The translations under genes and the position numbers were made by a program. A DNA stretch of 64,000 nt from Caenibius tardaugens NBRC 16725 (GTDB taxonomy: Bacteria; Pseudomonadota; Alphaproteobacteria; Sphingomonadales; Sphingomonadaceae): the NCBI RefSeq assembly GCF_003860345.1, contig NZ_CP034179.1, positions 1,844,001 to 1,908,000 of the forward strand, in the 5' to 3' direction. Below, in pieces: positions 28,007-36,422 of this stretch (positions are counted from its first letter, which is position 1; each line of letters starts with the position of its first letter). Under the pieces are notes generated by a model that was not told the origin of the DNA, did no database searches, and saw nothing but the letters and a program-made list of their open reading frames with translations.

Positions 28007-28450
28007 TCAGAACGGCTTGATCACCACGAGGACCACGATCACCGCTGCAGCAATACCGGGAACCTCGTTCAGCATGCGCAACTGCCGCCCGGTCAGTTTG
28101 CGTTCGCCCCGCGCCAGCGCGGCACCGTAACCGGCAAGCCAGACGTGATAGGCGGTAAGAAGCAGAACCAGTGCGAGTTTGGCATGGAACCAGCCCTGGC
28201 TGAACGCACCGATATTTATCGCCAGCGCCAGTCCCAATATCCAGACCAACGCGAGCGAAGGCCAGAGAATGATCTTCAGCAGTTTGCGTTCGCGATCGAT
28301 CCAGCGCGCACTTTCAGCGGAATTCGGATCGGATTCCTGATGATAGACGAAATAGCGGGGCAACATGAACAGCCCTGCCATCCAGAAAATCACGAAAATG
28401 ATGTGACCAGCCTTAAGCCAGAAATAGGTCATGGAAAGCACGTCCTGCAT
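28007..28450 (-). CDS. hemJ: Protoporphyrinogen oxidase HemJ
   Basis: 147 residues. The protein has four hydrophobic segments (HIIFVIFWMAGLFMLPRYF, IILWPSLALVWILGLALAI, LALVLLLTAYHVWLAGYG and GIAAAVIVVLVVIKPF) and the conserved YHQESDPNS loop of the HemJ/UPF0093 family, which oxidises protoporphyrinogen IX in the membrane. KAGHIIFV contains the conserved histidine. The start is not certain: ATG at 28450 or 28432. It lies downstream of hemE, whose stop is at 28482. Confidence 0.9.
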   Translation of the reverse strand: MQDVLSMTYFWLKAGHIIFVIFWMAGLFMLPRYFVYHQESDPNSAESARWIDRERKLLKIILWPSLALVWILGLALAINIGAFSQGWFHAKLALVLLLTAYHVWLAGYGAALARGERKLTGRQLRMLNEVPGIAAAVIVVLVVIKPF

Positions 28451-28481
28451 GGGGGAAATGTATGGCAGAGAGGCGCGTTCG

Positions 28482-29507
28482 TCACCCCCTCCAACCGCGG
28501 ACGGCAGCAATCAGGCGCTCCACATGCGCAATCGGGGTATATTGCCCGATCCCGTGACCGAGATTGAACACATGCGGCCGGTCGACAAAGGCCTCGAGCA
28601 GGGCAATGGCCCGCTGTTCCAGCAGGTCCCCACCCGCTTCGATCAACAGCGGATCGAAATTGCCCTGCACCGGCAAGCCTTCGGGCAAGGTCTTTGCCGC
28701 CCATATCGGATCGACGGTTTCATCCACACCCACGGCGTCGACACCCGTTTCCCGTGCATAGGCAGGCAGCTTTTCGCCCGAACCCTTGGGGAATCCGATG
28801 ATCGGCACATCGGGATGGCGATCACGCAGGCGCGCCGCGATGGCGGCATTGGGGGCAATGACCCAGCGTTCATATTCCGCTGGCGCGAGACTGCCTGCCC
28901 AACTGTCGAACAACTGGACGGCTTCCGCGCCCGCCACAATCTGCCCCGACAGATAATCGACTGTTACCTCCACGATTGCATCGATAATCGCCTGAAACGC
29001 TGCCTGATCGCGATAGGCCATGGCGCGGGTGACATGCTGGTCACGGCTACCCTCCCCTGCGACCATGTAGGTTGCCACTGTCCAGGGACTGCCTGCAAAG
29101 CCCAGCAACGTCGTCTGTGAGCCCAGTCGGGCCTTCACCCGAGTCACCGTCTCGTAGATGGGCGAAAGACGCTCAGGAACAGCCTGAAGGCTTTCCAGAG
29201 CATGATCGACCAGTGTCGGGGACAGCCGTGGCCCTTCCCCAGCGGTGAAACGCAGATCCTGCCCCATGGCGTAAGGCACGATCAGAATATCCGAAAACAG
29301 GATCGCACCATCGAAACCAAACCGGTCGATCGGTTGCACGGTTACTTCGGCAGCAGCCTCTGAATCGTACACCAGTTCCAGAAATCCGCCCTTTTCCGCG
29401 CGCAAGGCACGGTATTCAGGGAGATAACGTCCCGCTTGGCGCATGAGCCAGATCGGGCGGGGAAACAGCGATTTGCCATGCAGGGTATCAAGCAGCGGGC
29501 CGGGCAT
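28482..29507 (-). CDS. hemE: Uroporphyrinogen decarboxylase
   Basis: 341 residues. It decarboxylates the four acetate groups of uroporphyrinogen III to give coproporphyrinogen III. The signature PIWLMRQAGRYLPEYRALR is at the N terminus, DSWAGSLAPAEYERW near 210, and FNLGHGIGQYTPIAHVERL near the C terminus. The gene is transcribed away from the presumed origin and is followed by hemJ after 31 bases, so two haem genes are linked here. Confidence 0.96.
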   Translation of the reverse strand: MPGPLLDTLHGKSLFPRPIWLMRQAGRYLPEYRALRAEKGGFLELVYDSEAAAEVTVQPIDRFGFDGAILFSDILIVPYAMGQDLRFTAGEGPRLSPTLVDHALESLQAVPERLSPIYETVTRVKARLGSQTTLLGFAGSPWTVATYMVAGEGSRDQHVTRAMAYRDQAAFQAIIDAIVEVTVDYLSGQIVAGAEAVQLFDSWAGSLAPAEYERWVIAPNAAIAARLRDRHPDVPIIGFPKGSGEKLPAYARETGVDAVGVDETVDPIWAAKTLPEGLPVQGNFDPLLIEAGGDLLEQRAIALLEAFVDRPHVFNLGHGIGQYTPIAHVERLIAAVRGWRG

Positions 29508-29829
29508 CGGGAAGGTCCAATCTAAATAATAGAATATTTATAAGAAGGATGATGGATTCTGTTGGTCTGTGGATATCGGGGATTGCCGGGCCTTGCCCGA
29601 TTTCTCCCGCGCTGAACAGAGGAACCACTAATCCCGACTCCTGTTTATGACGCGTCAATGACAATCTGTCCCCGTTGCCCACAGGCTGTCGATAAACCTT
29701 TCAACCTGTCTGCAAGAGTCAGATTGGATAACCGGAATCGGGCATGAAATCTGTCCCTGCGCTTGTCCCCCGTTTCGTCCCGTGATTTATGCCGGTGATT
29801 GTCCACAGGCTGAGGAAGCGTTCCGATCC
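29508..29829. other. oriC: Probable replication origin (oriC) between hemE and ppsR
   Basis: A 322-base gene-free region flanked by divergent hemE and ppsR, the position of oriC in Caulobacter and many alphaproteobacteria. At the hemE side 29521-29543 has only two G/C in 23 bases, a likely unwinding element. DnaA-box-like 9-mers (consensus TTATCCACA) are at 29568-29576 minus (8/9), 29675-29683 plus (7/9), 29687-29695 minus (8/9), 29723-29731 minus (7/9) and 29799-29807 plus (8/9). Three GANTC sites lie at 29555, 29636 and 29716, the methylation sites of CcrM. Flanking genes run away from the region on both sides. Origin function itself is inferred. Confidence 0.75.
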
Positions 29830-30675
29830 ATGAAGCGATTGCACCTGCATCTTCTGTCGGACTCTACCGGCGAAACGCTGGAAATGATCGCCAAGGCGGC
29901 TTTGGCACAGTTCGACGATGCCGATGTTGTCCGCCATTTCTGGCCCATGGTGCGATCGCAACAGCATCTGGAGCGTATTCTGGCGGAAATCGCCGCGCAT
30001 CCCGGCCTGGTAATCTTTACGCTGGTCAATCCCGATATCCGGCAACAGCTGGAAACGCGCTGTACCACGCTGGGATTGCCGGCCGTGTCGGCGCTGGATG
30101 CTGTGATTGCCGCCTTGCAGAACCAGCTTGGGCAGGAAGCGAAAGGACGCCCCGGGCGCCAGCACCTGATGGACGATGCCTACTTCGCACGGGTGGGCGC
30201 CATTCACTACACCATTGCCCATGATGACGGGATCGGCTGGGAAGACTGGGAAGATGCCGATATCGTTCTGGCGGGCGTATCGCGCACGTCCAAGACACCG
30301 ACGTCGATCTATCTGGCCAATCGCGGCTACAAGGTTGCGAATATCCCGCTGGTGATTGAATCCCCTCCGCCCCGGGCGCTGTTCAGCTTGCGCAAACCGT
30401 TGGTCGTCGGGTTGATCACTGCAGCGGACCGGTTGGTGCAGATCCGCCGCAACCGCCTGCTTTCGCTCAACGAGGCGACCGAAACCGATTATGCCGATCT
30501 CGAGGCGGTCCAGCGCGAACTGAAATTTGCACGGCGGATGTTTGCCGATAATGGCTGGCCTGTGATTGATGTATCGCGCCGTTCGATCGAGGAAACCGCC
30601 GCCGCCATCCTTCGGCTGCAGGGGGAACGCGATCATGGTGCCGCGTCGCAGGAACAGGGGCCCAAACCGATATGA
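29830..30675 (+). CDS. ppsR: Pyruvate, phosphate dikinase regulatory protein (bifunctional kinase/pyrophosphorylase, DUF299)
   Basis: 281 residues. The N terminus HLHLLSDSTGETLEMIAKA and P-loop GVSRTSKTPTSIYLAN near 160 define the DUF299 kinase/phosphotransferase, which phosphorylates and dephosphorylates PEP synthase or PPDK using ADP and phosphate. The C-terminal region (RRMFADNGWPVIDVSRRS) has the family's basic block. The ATG at 29830 fits the family start. It is the first gene to the right of the origin and overlaps maf by 4 bases. Confidence 0.93.
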   Translation: MKRLHLHLLSDSTGETLEMIAKAALAQFDDADVVRHFWPMVRSQQHLERILAEIAAHPGLVIFTLVNPDIRQQLETRCTTLGLPAVSALDAVIAALQNQLGQEAKGRPGRQHLMDDAYFARVGAIHYTIAHDDGIGWEDWEDADIVLAGVSRTSKTPTSIYLANRGYKVANIPLVIESPPPRALFSLRKPLVVGLITAADRLVQIRRNRLLSLNEATETDYADLEAVQRELKFARRMFADNGWPVIDVSRRSIEETAAAILRLQGERDHGAASQEQGPKPI

Positions 30676-31271
30676 CCGTTTTTTCTGCACTGGTGCTGGC
30701 GTCGAAAAGCGCATCGCGCCGGGCCATGCTCGACGCGGTGGGCGTCGCCTATCGCTGCGTGCCCGCAAATATTGATGAACGCGCGCTTGAGGCGAATCTT
30801 CAGGATACGACAGCCCATGCAACCGCGCTGGCACTGGCCGAAGCCAAGGCTTTGGCCGTGTCACAGAGCTGCCCCGGCGAACTGGTTCTGGGCAGTGATT
30901 CCCTGGTTGTTGTGGATGGCCGGCGTTTCGACAAGCCTGTGGACAGGGATAATGCGGCCGAACATCTGCGTTTCTTTTCAGGCCGCATGATGGAACTGCA
31001 CAGCGCGGCGGCACTGGCCCAAGATGGGCAGATTGTCTGGCAGGCCGCCGATTGCGCCCGGTTGCAGGTCCGGCCCTTGTCGGAAGAATTCATCGGCTGG
31101 TACCTTCAGCAGGAATGGCCTGCCGTCAGCGGCTGCGTCGGAGTCTTTCGAATAGAAGCGCTTGGCCCACACCTGTTCGCAACGATTGAGGGAGATCAGT
31201 TTACCGTGCTGGGGATGCCTTTGCTTTCCGTGCTCGATGCTTTGCGCCAGTATGGCGGAATCCCGGCATGA
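30672..31271 (+). CDS. maf: Maf family nucleotide pyrophosphatase
   Basis: 199 residues. The Maf signature LASKSASRRAMLDAVG is at the N terminus and the catalytic region LGSDSLVVVDGR near 75, followed by DNAAEHLRFFSG. Maf proteins hydrolyse dTTP, UTP or modified nucleotides such as methylated pyrimidine triphosphates; the exact substrate cannot be told. The gene overlaps ppsR and aroE by 4 bases, so it belongs to the ppsR-maf-aroE-coaE run. Confidence 0.9.
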   Translation: MTVFSALVLASKSASRRAMLDAVGVAYRCVPANIDERALEANLQDTTAHATALALAEAKALAVSQSCPGELVLGSDSLVVVDGRRFDKPVDRDNAAEHLRFFSGRMMELHSAAALAQDGQIVWQAADCARLQVRPLSEEFIGWYLQQEWPAVSGCVGVFRIEALGPHLFATIEGDQFTVLGMPLLSVLDALRQYGGIPA

Positions 31272-32143
31272 CAGAACCCCTTGCCGCGACACGGCCATAT
31301 GCCGAAGTGATCGGCGATCCGATCGTGCAATCGAAATCACCAGCGATTCATGGATACTGGATAAGGCAGCTTGGCCTTGATGCCGATTATCGCGCGGCCC
31401 ATGTGACGGTCGCGCAACTGGAGGATTATCTTGCCGAGCGGCGGGGCGATCCGTTGTGGCGGGGCTGTAACGTGACCATGCCGCACAAGCAGGCGGTTAT
31501 TCCATTACTGGACAAGCTCGATCCGCTTGCCGCGCGGATTGGCGCGGTGAATACCATCGTGCCCGAAGGAGGGGGGCTGGTCGGGTACAATACCGACGCT
31601 GGCGGTTTTCTGGAGCCGTTGCGGCCCTATCTGGCACAGGATCATTTGTTCCGTATGGCCCGGGTGCTTGGCACGGGCGGCGCGGCGCGGGCGATTATCG
31701 CGGCGCTGGCAGGGGAAAATGTGATGATCGTGCTGGCCGGGCGCAACACCGAAAAGGCGCGCGCGCTGCTCAATGAACTCGATCCGGGTGGCGAACATCA
31801 TGTCGCCCCGCTCGATCATTTTGCGAGCGTGACTGACTTCCCGTTTGACGACCGGAAAGGTTGCTTCGATCTGGTGGTCAATGCGAGCCCGCTGGGTATG
31901 GAAGGGCAGGTGCCGCTCGCCTTTGAACTGAGCCACGCGCCGCCGGGCAGCATCGTCTATGATATCGTGACGCATCCGCTGGATACGCCGTTGCTCAAGG
32001 CCGCGCGGGCAGCGGGATTTCGCACGGTCGATGGCCTTTCGATGCTGATCGGGCAGGCGGCGGAAGCCTTCGAACGGTTTTTTGGCGTGGCTCCACCCCG
32101 CGATCACGGCGATACCGCATTGCGCGGCCTGTTGATCGCATGA
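31268..32143 (+). CDS. aroE: Shikimate dehydrogenase (NADP+)
   Basis: 291 residues. It reduces 3-dehydroshikimate in the aromatic amino acid pathway. The N-terminal GDPIVQSKSPAIHGYWI binds shikimate, the catalytic lysine is in NVTMPHKQAV, and the NADP site is LGTGGAARAIIAALAG near 135, followed by GRNTEKA for the 2'-phosphate. VNASPLGMEGQVPL is a second signature. It overlaps maf and coaE by 4 bases. Confidence 0.95.
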   Translation: MTEPLAATRPYAEVIGDPIVQSKSPAIHGYWIRQLGLDADYRAAHVTVAQLEDYLAERRGDPLWRGCNVTMPHKQAVIPLLDKLDPLAARIGAVNTIVPEGGGLVGYNTDAGGFLEPLRPYLAQDHLFRMARVLGTGGAARAIIAALAGENVMIVLAGRNTEKARALLNELDPGGEHHVAPLDHFASVTDFPFDDRKGCFDLVVNASPLGMEGQVPLAFELSHAPPGSIVYDIVTHPLDTPLLKAARAAGFRTVDGLSMLIGQAAEAFERFFGVAPPRDHGDTALRGLLIA

Positions 32144-32739
32144 CGCGCCCCGTGATTCTCGGCCTGACCGGATCGATCGGTATGGGCAAATCGACAGTCG
32201 CGCAGATGTTTCGCGAAGCGGGCGTGCCGGTATTCGATGCCGATGCCGAAGTGCACAAGCTGCAGGGGCCAGGCGGGCCGTTGCTCCCGGCCATTGAAGC
32301 GGCTTTTCCGGGCACAACCGGGCTGGACGGTGTCGATCGTTCCACGCTCGGCAATCAGGTGTTCGGTGATCCGGATGCCCTCGCCCGCCTGGAAGCGATC
32401 GTGCACCCTGCTGTCGGGCGGGTGCGCGATCTGTTCTTGCTGGAACATGCGGCCATGCCGCTGGTGGTGTTTGATGTGCCCCTGCTGTTTGAAAAAGGCG
32501 GCTGGGACCGGGTCGACGCGATTGTTGTGGTCTCCGCCCCGGCAGAGGTGCAGCGCGCCCGTGTGCTGGCCCGTCCGGGCATGACACCGGAAAAATTCGC
32601 GCATGTGCTCGGGTTGCAGGTTCCCGATGCGGAAAAGCGCGCGCGGGCCGATTATCTGATCGATACGGGCACCACGCTGGAGCGAACCCGCGATGCGGTT
32701 GGTCGGGTGATTGAAAGCTTGCGCCACCGCTCTATTTGA
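32140..32739 (+). CDS. coaE: Dephospho-CoA kinase
   Basis: 199 residues. It phosphorylates dephospho-CoA in the last step of coenzyme A synthesis. P-loop LGLTGSIGMGKSTVAQMF is near the N terminus and VFDADAEVHKL follows. LVVFDVPLLFEKGG near 110 is the family block. The gene is the fourth of the overlapping run starting at ppsR and precedes dnaQ by 39 bases. Confidence 0.95.
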   Translation: MTRPVILGLTGSIGMGKSTVAQMFREAGVPVFDADAEVHKLQGPGGPLLPAIEAAFPGTTGLDGVDRSTLGNQVFGDPDALARLEAIVHPAVGRVRDLFLLEHAAMPLVVFDVPLLFEKGGWDRVDAIVVVSAPAEVQRARVLARPGMTPEKFAHVLGLQVPDAEKRARADYLIDTGTTLERTRDAVGRVIESLRHRSI

Positions 32740-32778
32740 CTTGCCTCCGGCGTCTTGCGGGTGGATAGTAAGGAAACG

Positions 32779-33465
32779 ATGCGCGAAATCATCTTCGACA
32801 CGGAAACCACAGGTCTGGACCCCAGGAAAGGGGACCGTCTCGTCGAAATCGGATGCATCGAAATGGTCAACCGGGTTCTGACCGGTCGTACCTTTCACGC
32901 CTATTTCAATCCCGATCGCTCCATGCCGGCAGAAGCGGAAGCCGTGCATGGGCTTTCGGAAAAATTCCTCTCGGACAAGCCCCGTTTCCATGAACGGGTT
33001 CAAGAATTTCTCGCCTTTATCGAGGATTCGCCGCTGGTTGCGCATAATGCCGGATTCGATTTTGGCTTCGTTAATGCGGAACTCGATATTTGTGGCCTCG
33101 AAGCGATCTCGCTCACGCGGATGGTTGATACGGTCGCGATCGCACGCGTACGGCATCCCGGCGCGAAAAACTCGCTCGATGCCTTGTGTACGCGCTATGG
33201 TATCGATCGCAGCCATCGGACCAAGCACGGCGCATTGCTGGACGCGGAATTGCTGGCGCAGGTCTATGTCGAGCTGACGGGTGGCCGGCAGATTGGTCTT
33301 GAACTGGCCGCGCAGGCCGATGATCCGATTGTGGCCGCCGCAGTGCCGGTGGCCGCGCGGGAGAGAGTGTTTCGTCCGGCACGGCCGCATGCGGCCAGTG
33401 CTGACGAGCTGGCACGCCATGCCAGCTTTTTGGAATCGATCAAATCGCCTCTGTGGTCCGGCTGA
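32779..33465 (+). CDS. dnaQ: DNA polymerase III epsilon subunit
   Basis: 228 residues. This is the proofreading 3'-5' exonuclease of the replicative polymerase. All DEDDh motifs are visible: FDTETTGLDP (Exo I), HNAGFDFGFV (Exo II) and HRTKHGALLDAELLA (Exo III). A C-terminal region of ~45 residues (SADELARHASFLESIKSPLW) follows, where the alpha subunit binds. The ATG at 32779 has AAGGA 4 bases upstream; the longer frame to 32755 is not needed. It closes the ppsR-dnaQ block of the origin region. Confidence 0.95.
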   Translation: MREIIFDTETTGLDPRKGDRLVEIGCIEMVNRVLTGRTFHAYFNPDRSMPAEAEAVHGLSEKFLSDKPRFHERVQEFLAFIEDSPLVAHNAGFDFGFVNAELDICGLEAISLTRMVDTVAIARVRHPGAKNSLDALCTRYGIDRSHRTKHGALLDAELLAQVYVELTGGRQIGLELAAQADDPIVAAAVPVAARERVFRPARPHAASADELARHASFLESIKSPLWSG

Positions 33466-33504
33466 TATGCCGGTCTGGTCGATATGAAAGGAGTACACAA
33501 CATT

Positions 33505-34068
33505 ATGGATATTCGCGTGTCAGGCCACCAGATGGAAACCGGTGCAGCCCTGCAGGGACATGTCTCCGACCGCCTCAACGGCATCGTCGAGAAGTATTTC
33601 GGTCGCGCGCTGTCCTCCAACGTCACGTTTGGGAAGGCGCCCGCCGGTGCTTTCAGTTGTGATATCGTGACGCATGTGATGCAGGGTCTGATCCTCAAGG
33701 GACATGCCGTTGCCCATGATGCGCATGTCGCGCTCGATCAGGCGGCGGAAAAGATTGACAAGCAGCTGCGACGTTACAAGCGCCGCCTGAAAGACCGCCA
33801 TGAGCAGATTGCACACGCCGCGCGGGAAGAAGACGCTGCCTACACGATTTTCGCGCTTTCCGATGAGGAAGAAGAAGTCGTGGCCGATGCGCCGCCGGTG
33901 ATTGCTGAAACGCGCGTGGATATTCCGGAAGCGACGGTTTCGGATGCCGTGATGCAGCTCGATCTGCGGAACACCAATGCGCTGTTCTTCAAAAATGCTG
34001 GCACTGGACGTCATAATATGGTCTACCGCCGCAACGATGGGTCAATCGGCTGGGTTGAACCGTCCTGA
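33505..34068 (+). CDS. hpf: Ribosome hibernation-promoting factor, long form (HPF/RaiA)
   Basis: 187 residues. The N-terminal domain (MDIRVSGHQMETGAALQGHV, FGRALSSNVTFGKAPAGAFS) binds the 30S subunit near the decoding site, and the C-terminal dimerisation domain ends in LFFKNAGTGRHNMVYRRNDG, which marks the long HPF that makes 100S ribosome dimers. The long linker is Glu/Pro-rich. I chose the ATG at 33505 after an AAGGAG at 33488; an in-frame ATG at 33484 adds 7 residues. rpoN, often upstream of hpf, is not here. Confidence 0.93.
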   Translation: MDIRVSGHQMETGAALQGHVSDRLNGIVEKYFGRALSSNVTFGKAPAGAFSCDIVTHVMQGLILKGHAVAHDAHVALDQAAEKIDKQLRRYKRRLKDRHEQIAHAAREEDAAYTIFALSDEEEEVVADAPPVIAETRVDIPEATVSDAVMQLDLRNTNALFFKNAGTGRHNMVYRRNDGSIGWVEPS

Positions 34069-34090
34069 ACCGGGTAATGCATTAATCGCG

Positions 34091-34133
34091 CCGCCCGGTT
34101 TCCCTATTACTCAGAGAGTGAGAGGCCGGGCGG
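34091..34133 (+). other. Inverted repeat in the hpf-ptsN gap
   Basis: CCGCCCGG (34091-34098) pairs with CCGGGCGG (34126-34133) around a 27-base loop that contains a smaller CTCA-TGAG hairpin. No T tract follows. It lies between hpf and ptsN and could be a leader or processing structure; the rest of the 126-base gap shows nothing clear. Confidence 0.4.
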
Positions 34134-34194
34134 ATTTCCGCGACAAGTGCAGCTGACCCGTGTTTACGCGGGCCTATTCACAAAGCCGATTCAT

Positions 34195-34656
34195 ATGACT
34201 ACGCTCTATTCGTTACTTCCCGATGCAGTGGCCACGATTACTGCTGACAGCAAACAGGCGATTCTTGAGGCATTGGCCGAACGATTTGCCCGTGTTTACG
34301 AACTCGAAGCCAGCGAAGTGCTGGAGCGGATCGAGGAACGGGAAAAACTCGGCAGCACCGGTTTTGGCCGGGGCGTGGCGATCCCCCATGCACGGGTACC
34401 CGGGCTGAAACGCCCGGTTGCGGTATTCCTGCGGCTGGAAAACTCCGTGGAATTCGCTGCGGCCGACGGCATGCCTGTTGATCTGGTTTTTGGCCTGCTC
34501 TCGCCCGAAAACGCCGGTGCAAGCCATCTGCAGGCCCTTGCCGCGATTTCCCGCATGGTGCGGGATGAAACCCTGCATGCCGCGCTGAGCGATGCCAAGG
34601 ACAAGGAAGCGCTGTTTGCGCTCCTCACGAATGTTATCGACCGGGATGCAGCCTGA
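34195..34656 (+). CDS. ptsN: PTS IIA-like nitrogen regulatory protein PtsN
   Basis: 153 residues from the ATG at 34195 (a GTG at 34147 is a longer alternative). The phosphorylated histidine is His65 in GVAIPHARVPG, preceded by the EREKLGSTGFGRG block of EIIA-Ntr. PtsN is the end of the PtsP-NPr phosphorelay and regulates potassium transport and nitrogen or carbon balance. It follows hpf, as in many proteobacteria, and its last 11 bases overlap the thioesterase gene. Confidence 0.92.
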   Translation: MTTLYSLLPDAVATITADSKQAILEALAERFARVYELEASEVLERIEEREKLGSTGFGRGVAIPHARVPGLKRPVAVFLRLENSVEFAAADGMPVDLVFGLLSPENAGASHLQALAAISRMVRDETLHAALSDAKDKEALFALLTNVIDRDAA

Positions 34657-35107
34657 TACATCTGAAAGCGGCGCGTCCTTGCATTGGCGGGCGCTGGAAG
34701 CGCTCTATGCGTCCGCACCGATAAACCGCCTGTTCGATTCGTCGCTTGCCGTTCTTGGCGATGGCAGGGCGCGCATCACGTTCACGATCGATGAGCGGCA
34801 CTTTCACGCCGCGGGGGCAGCGCACGGCACGATCTATTTCAAAATGCTGGATGATGCCGCCTTTTATGCGGCCAATACGCTGGTTAGCGATCGATTCCTT
34901 CTGACAACATCGTTCAACCTCCATTTCACCAGACCAGTCAAATCCGGCAAGATCATCGCGGAAGGACGCTGGATCAGCGGTCGCCGCAGGGTGCTGGTTG
35001 CTGAAGCGAACCTGGTGGACGAAGAAGGCGAAGAAATCGGCCGCGGTACCGGAACATTCATGCGTTCGCACATCCCTTTGTCCAGCCTTCCCGGTTATCG
35101 CCCCTGA
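34646..35107 (+). CDS. PaaI family thioesterase
   Basis: 153 residues. This is a hotdog-fold thioesterase: the active-site helix region HAAGAAHGTIYFKMLDDAAFYAA is preceded by INRLFDSSLAVLGDG and followed by TTSFNLHFTRPVKSGKIIAE and SGRRRVLVAEANLVDEEGEE. PaaI-like enzymes hydrolyse acyl-CoA or aryl-CoA esters; the substrate is unknown. The start at 34646 lies inside the end of ptsN, so translation is probably coupled; the DUF1491 gene starts 2 bases after its stop. Confidence 0.83.
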   Translation: MQPDTSESGASLHWRALEALYASAPINRLFDSSLAVLGDGRARITFTIDERHFHAAGAAHGTIYFKMLDDAAFYAANTLVSDRFLLTTSFNLHFTRPVKSGKIIAEGRWISGRRRVLVAEANLVDEEGEEIGRGTGTFMRSHIPLSSLPGYRP

Positions 35108-35108
35108 C

Positions 35109-35450
35109 ATGACGGAACGATTGCCCGCGCATCTGGAAGTCGGCGGGCTTGTGCGATCGGTGCAGGTTGCGGGGGGCTTTGCCACCGTCCTGCAAAAAGG
35201 CGAACACGACGCTGGAGTCATTCTTGTAGTCTGTTGTCTTCATGGAAGAAATCAGCGCCTCTATGAACGTATGCCGGACGTGTCGGGTGACCGTAAATGG
35301 GTGTCGGTTAAAGTAGAAGATACTGAAAATACTTCAGAATTTTTGGATTATCTGGATCGGCGCAGGCATCAGGACCAGGATACCTGGATTGTGGAACTGG
35401 ATATCCCGAACGCAGAACGTTTTATCGGTTTGTCTGCGCAAAACGATTGA
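35109..35450 (+). CDS. DUF1491 family protein
   Basis: 113 residues. MTERLPAHLEVGGLVRSVQV, then GEHDAGVILVV and LDYLDRRRHQDQDTWIVELD match the DUF1491 pattern, a small alphaproteobacterial family of unknown function. The ATG at 35109 follows the stop of the thioesterase gene by one base, so ptsN, the thioesterase gene and this gene form one unit. Nothing assignable lies in 35451-35642. Confidence 0.8.
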   Translation: MTERLPAHLEVGGLVRSVQVAGGFATVLQKGEHDAGVILVVCCLHGRNQRLYERMPDVSGDRKWVSVKVEDTENTSEFLDYLDRRRHQDQDTWIVELDIPNAERFIGLSAQND

Positions 35451-35642
35451 CTTTGCTGCAGCGCAAAATAAATGGCCCTTCAAATTACGTGTGCGCAGGC
35501 GGCTGATCGAGCAATTCGGCTCTTTGGGCTAGCACGCAGACGGGGAATGGCCGGCAGGTTCTTTTCCGGTTCGTAACGCGCTCCGGTGCGACGGATCGAC
35601 AGCCTGCGTCGGGCGCATTCACCGCCTATAGTGATATTTTGA

Positions 35643-36314
35643 ATGAGTCGTCAGACCCGGGTGGCCGGAACCTTTGCCGTTGCCGCTCTGCTGATTACAG
35701 CACTTTTCGCCGCAGAAAGCTCCGGCGCCGCAGCCCAGGATTATACGCCGGGCCTGTTAAGTGAGATACTCCCCCTCACCTCCTCGACGGCCACAGAGGC
35801 GACGAGTGAGGCGACGCAGGTGGTATTCACTGCCAAGGAAGTGGTGCAGCAACTTCCGGCTGAAACGTCCGAAACCCCGACTACGGATGATGACGGCTCG
35901 CACGCTTCGCTGCGTGAACTGGTTGCCGCAACCGATGTCGACGACACGCTTTCGCAGAACATGCGTTGCCTTGCCGCAGGAATCTATTTCGAATCCAAGG
36001 GCGAACCGCTCGAAGGGCAGCTGGCTGTCGGTCATGTGATCGTCAATCGCGCGACTTCGGGTCGTTTCCCGTCCAGCTATTGCGGCGTGTTGTTCCAGCC
36101 CTCACAGTTTTCCTTCATTCGCGGTGGCCAGATGCCCGCCATTCGCACCGGGTCTGCGGCTTGGCGCACGGCGAAAGCGATCGCACAGATTGCGCACGAA
36201 GGCAGTTGGAAAAGCCCGGCACAGGGCGCTCTGTTCTTTCATGCACGCTATGTGTCGCCCCGCTGGCGGCTGCAGCGTGTCGCACAGGTCCATAATCACG
36301 TTTTCTATCGTTGA
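35643..36314 (+). CDS. Cell wall hydrolase, SleB/CwlJ type
   Basis: 223 residues. An N-terminal signal peptide (GTFAVAALLITALFAAES) leads to a Ser/Thr-rich linker, and the catalytic domain starts near residue 105 with CLAAGIYFESKGEPLEGQLA, including the glutamate of the SleB/CwlJ family. GHVIVNRATSGRFPSSYCGV and FHARYVSPRW are further family blocks. In spore formers these enzymes degrade cortex; here a role in peptidoglycan turnover is inferred. A terminator follows at 36348. Confidence 0.88.
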   Translation: MSRQTRVAGTFAVAALLITALFAAESSGAAAQDYTPGLLSEILPLTSSTATEATSEATQVVFTAKEVVQQLPAETSETPTTDDDGSHASLRELVAATDVDDTLSQNMRCLAAGIYFESKGEPLEGQLAVGHVIVNRATSGRFPSSYCGVLFQPSQFSFIRGGQMPAIRTGSAAWRTAKAIAQIAHEGSWKSPAQGALFFHARYVSPRWRLQRVAQVHNHVFYR

Positions 36315-36347
36315 TCCCGGCACGGCGGCGGGTTGATCGCCGAATCC

Positions 36348-36389
36348 AAAAGCCCCAGTCCACTATCGTGGTGGACTGGGGCTTTTCGT
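36348..36389. terminator. Bidirectional terminator between SleB-like gene and xthA
   Basis: A perfect 16-bp stem (36348-36363 with 36371-36386) with a 7-base loop; it begins with AAAA and ends with TTTT, serving both convergent genes. Confidence 0.9.
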
Positions 36390-36422
36390 TGTTTGGCGTC
36401 GCAGGCTGATCGTACGCCCTGT

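Noticed and set aside
29508-29829. CtrA sites (TTAA-N7-TTAA) in the candidate origin
   Set aside because: None found on inspection, although DnaA-like boxes and GANTC sites are present.
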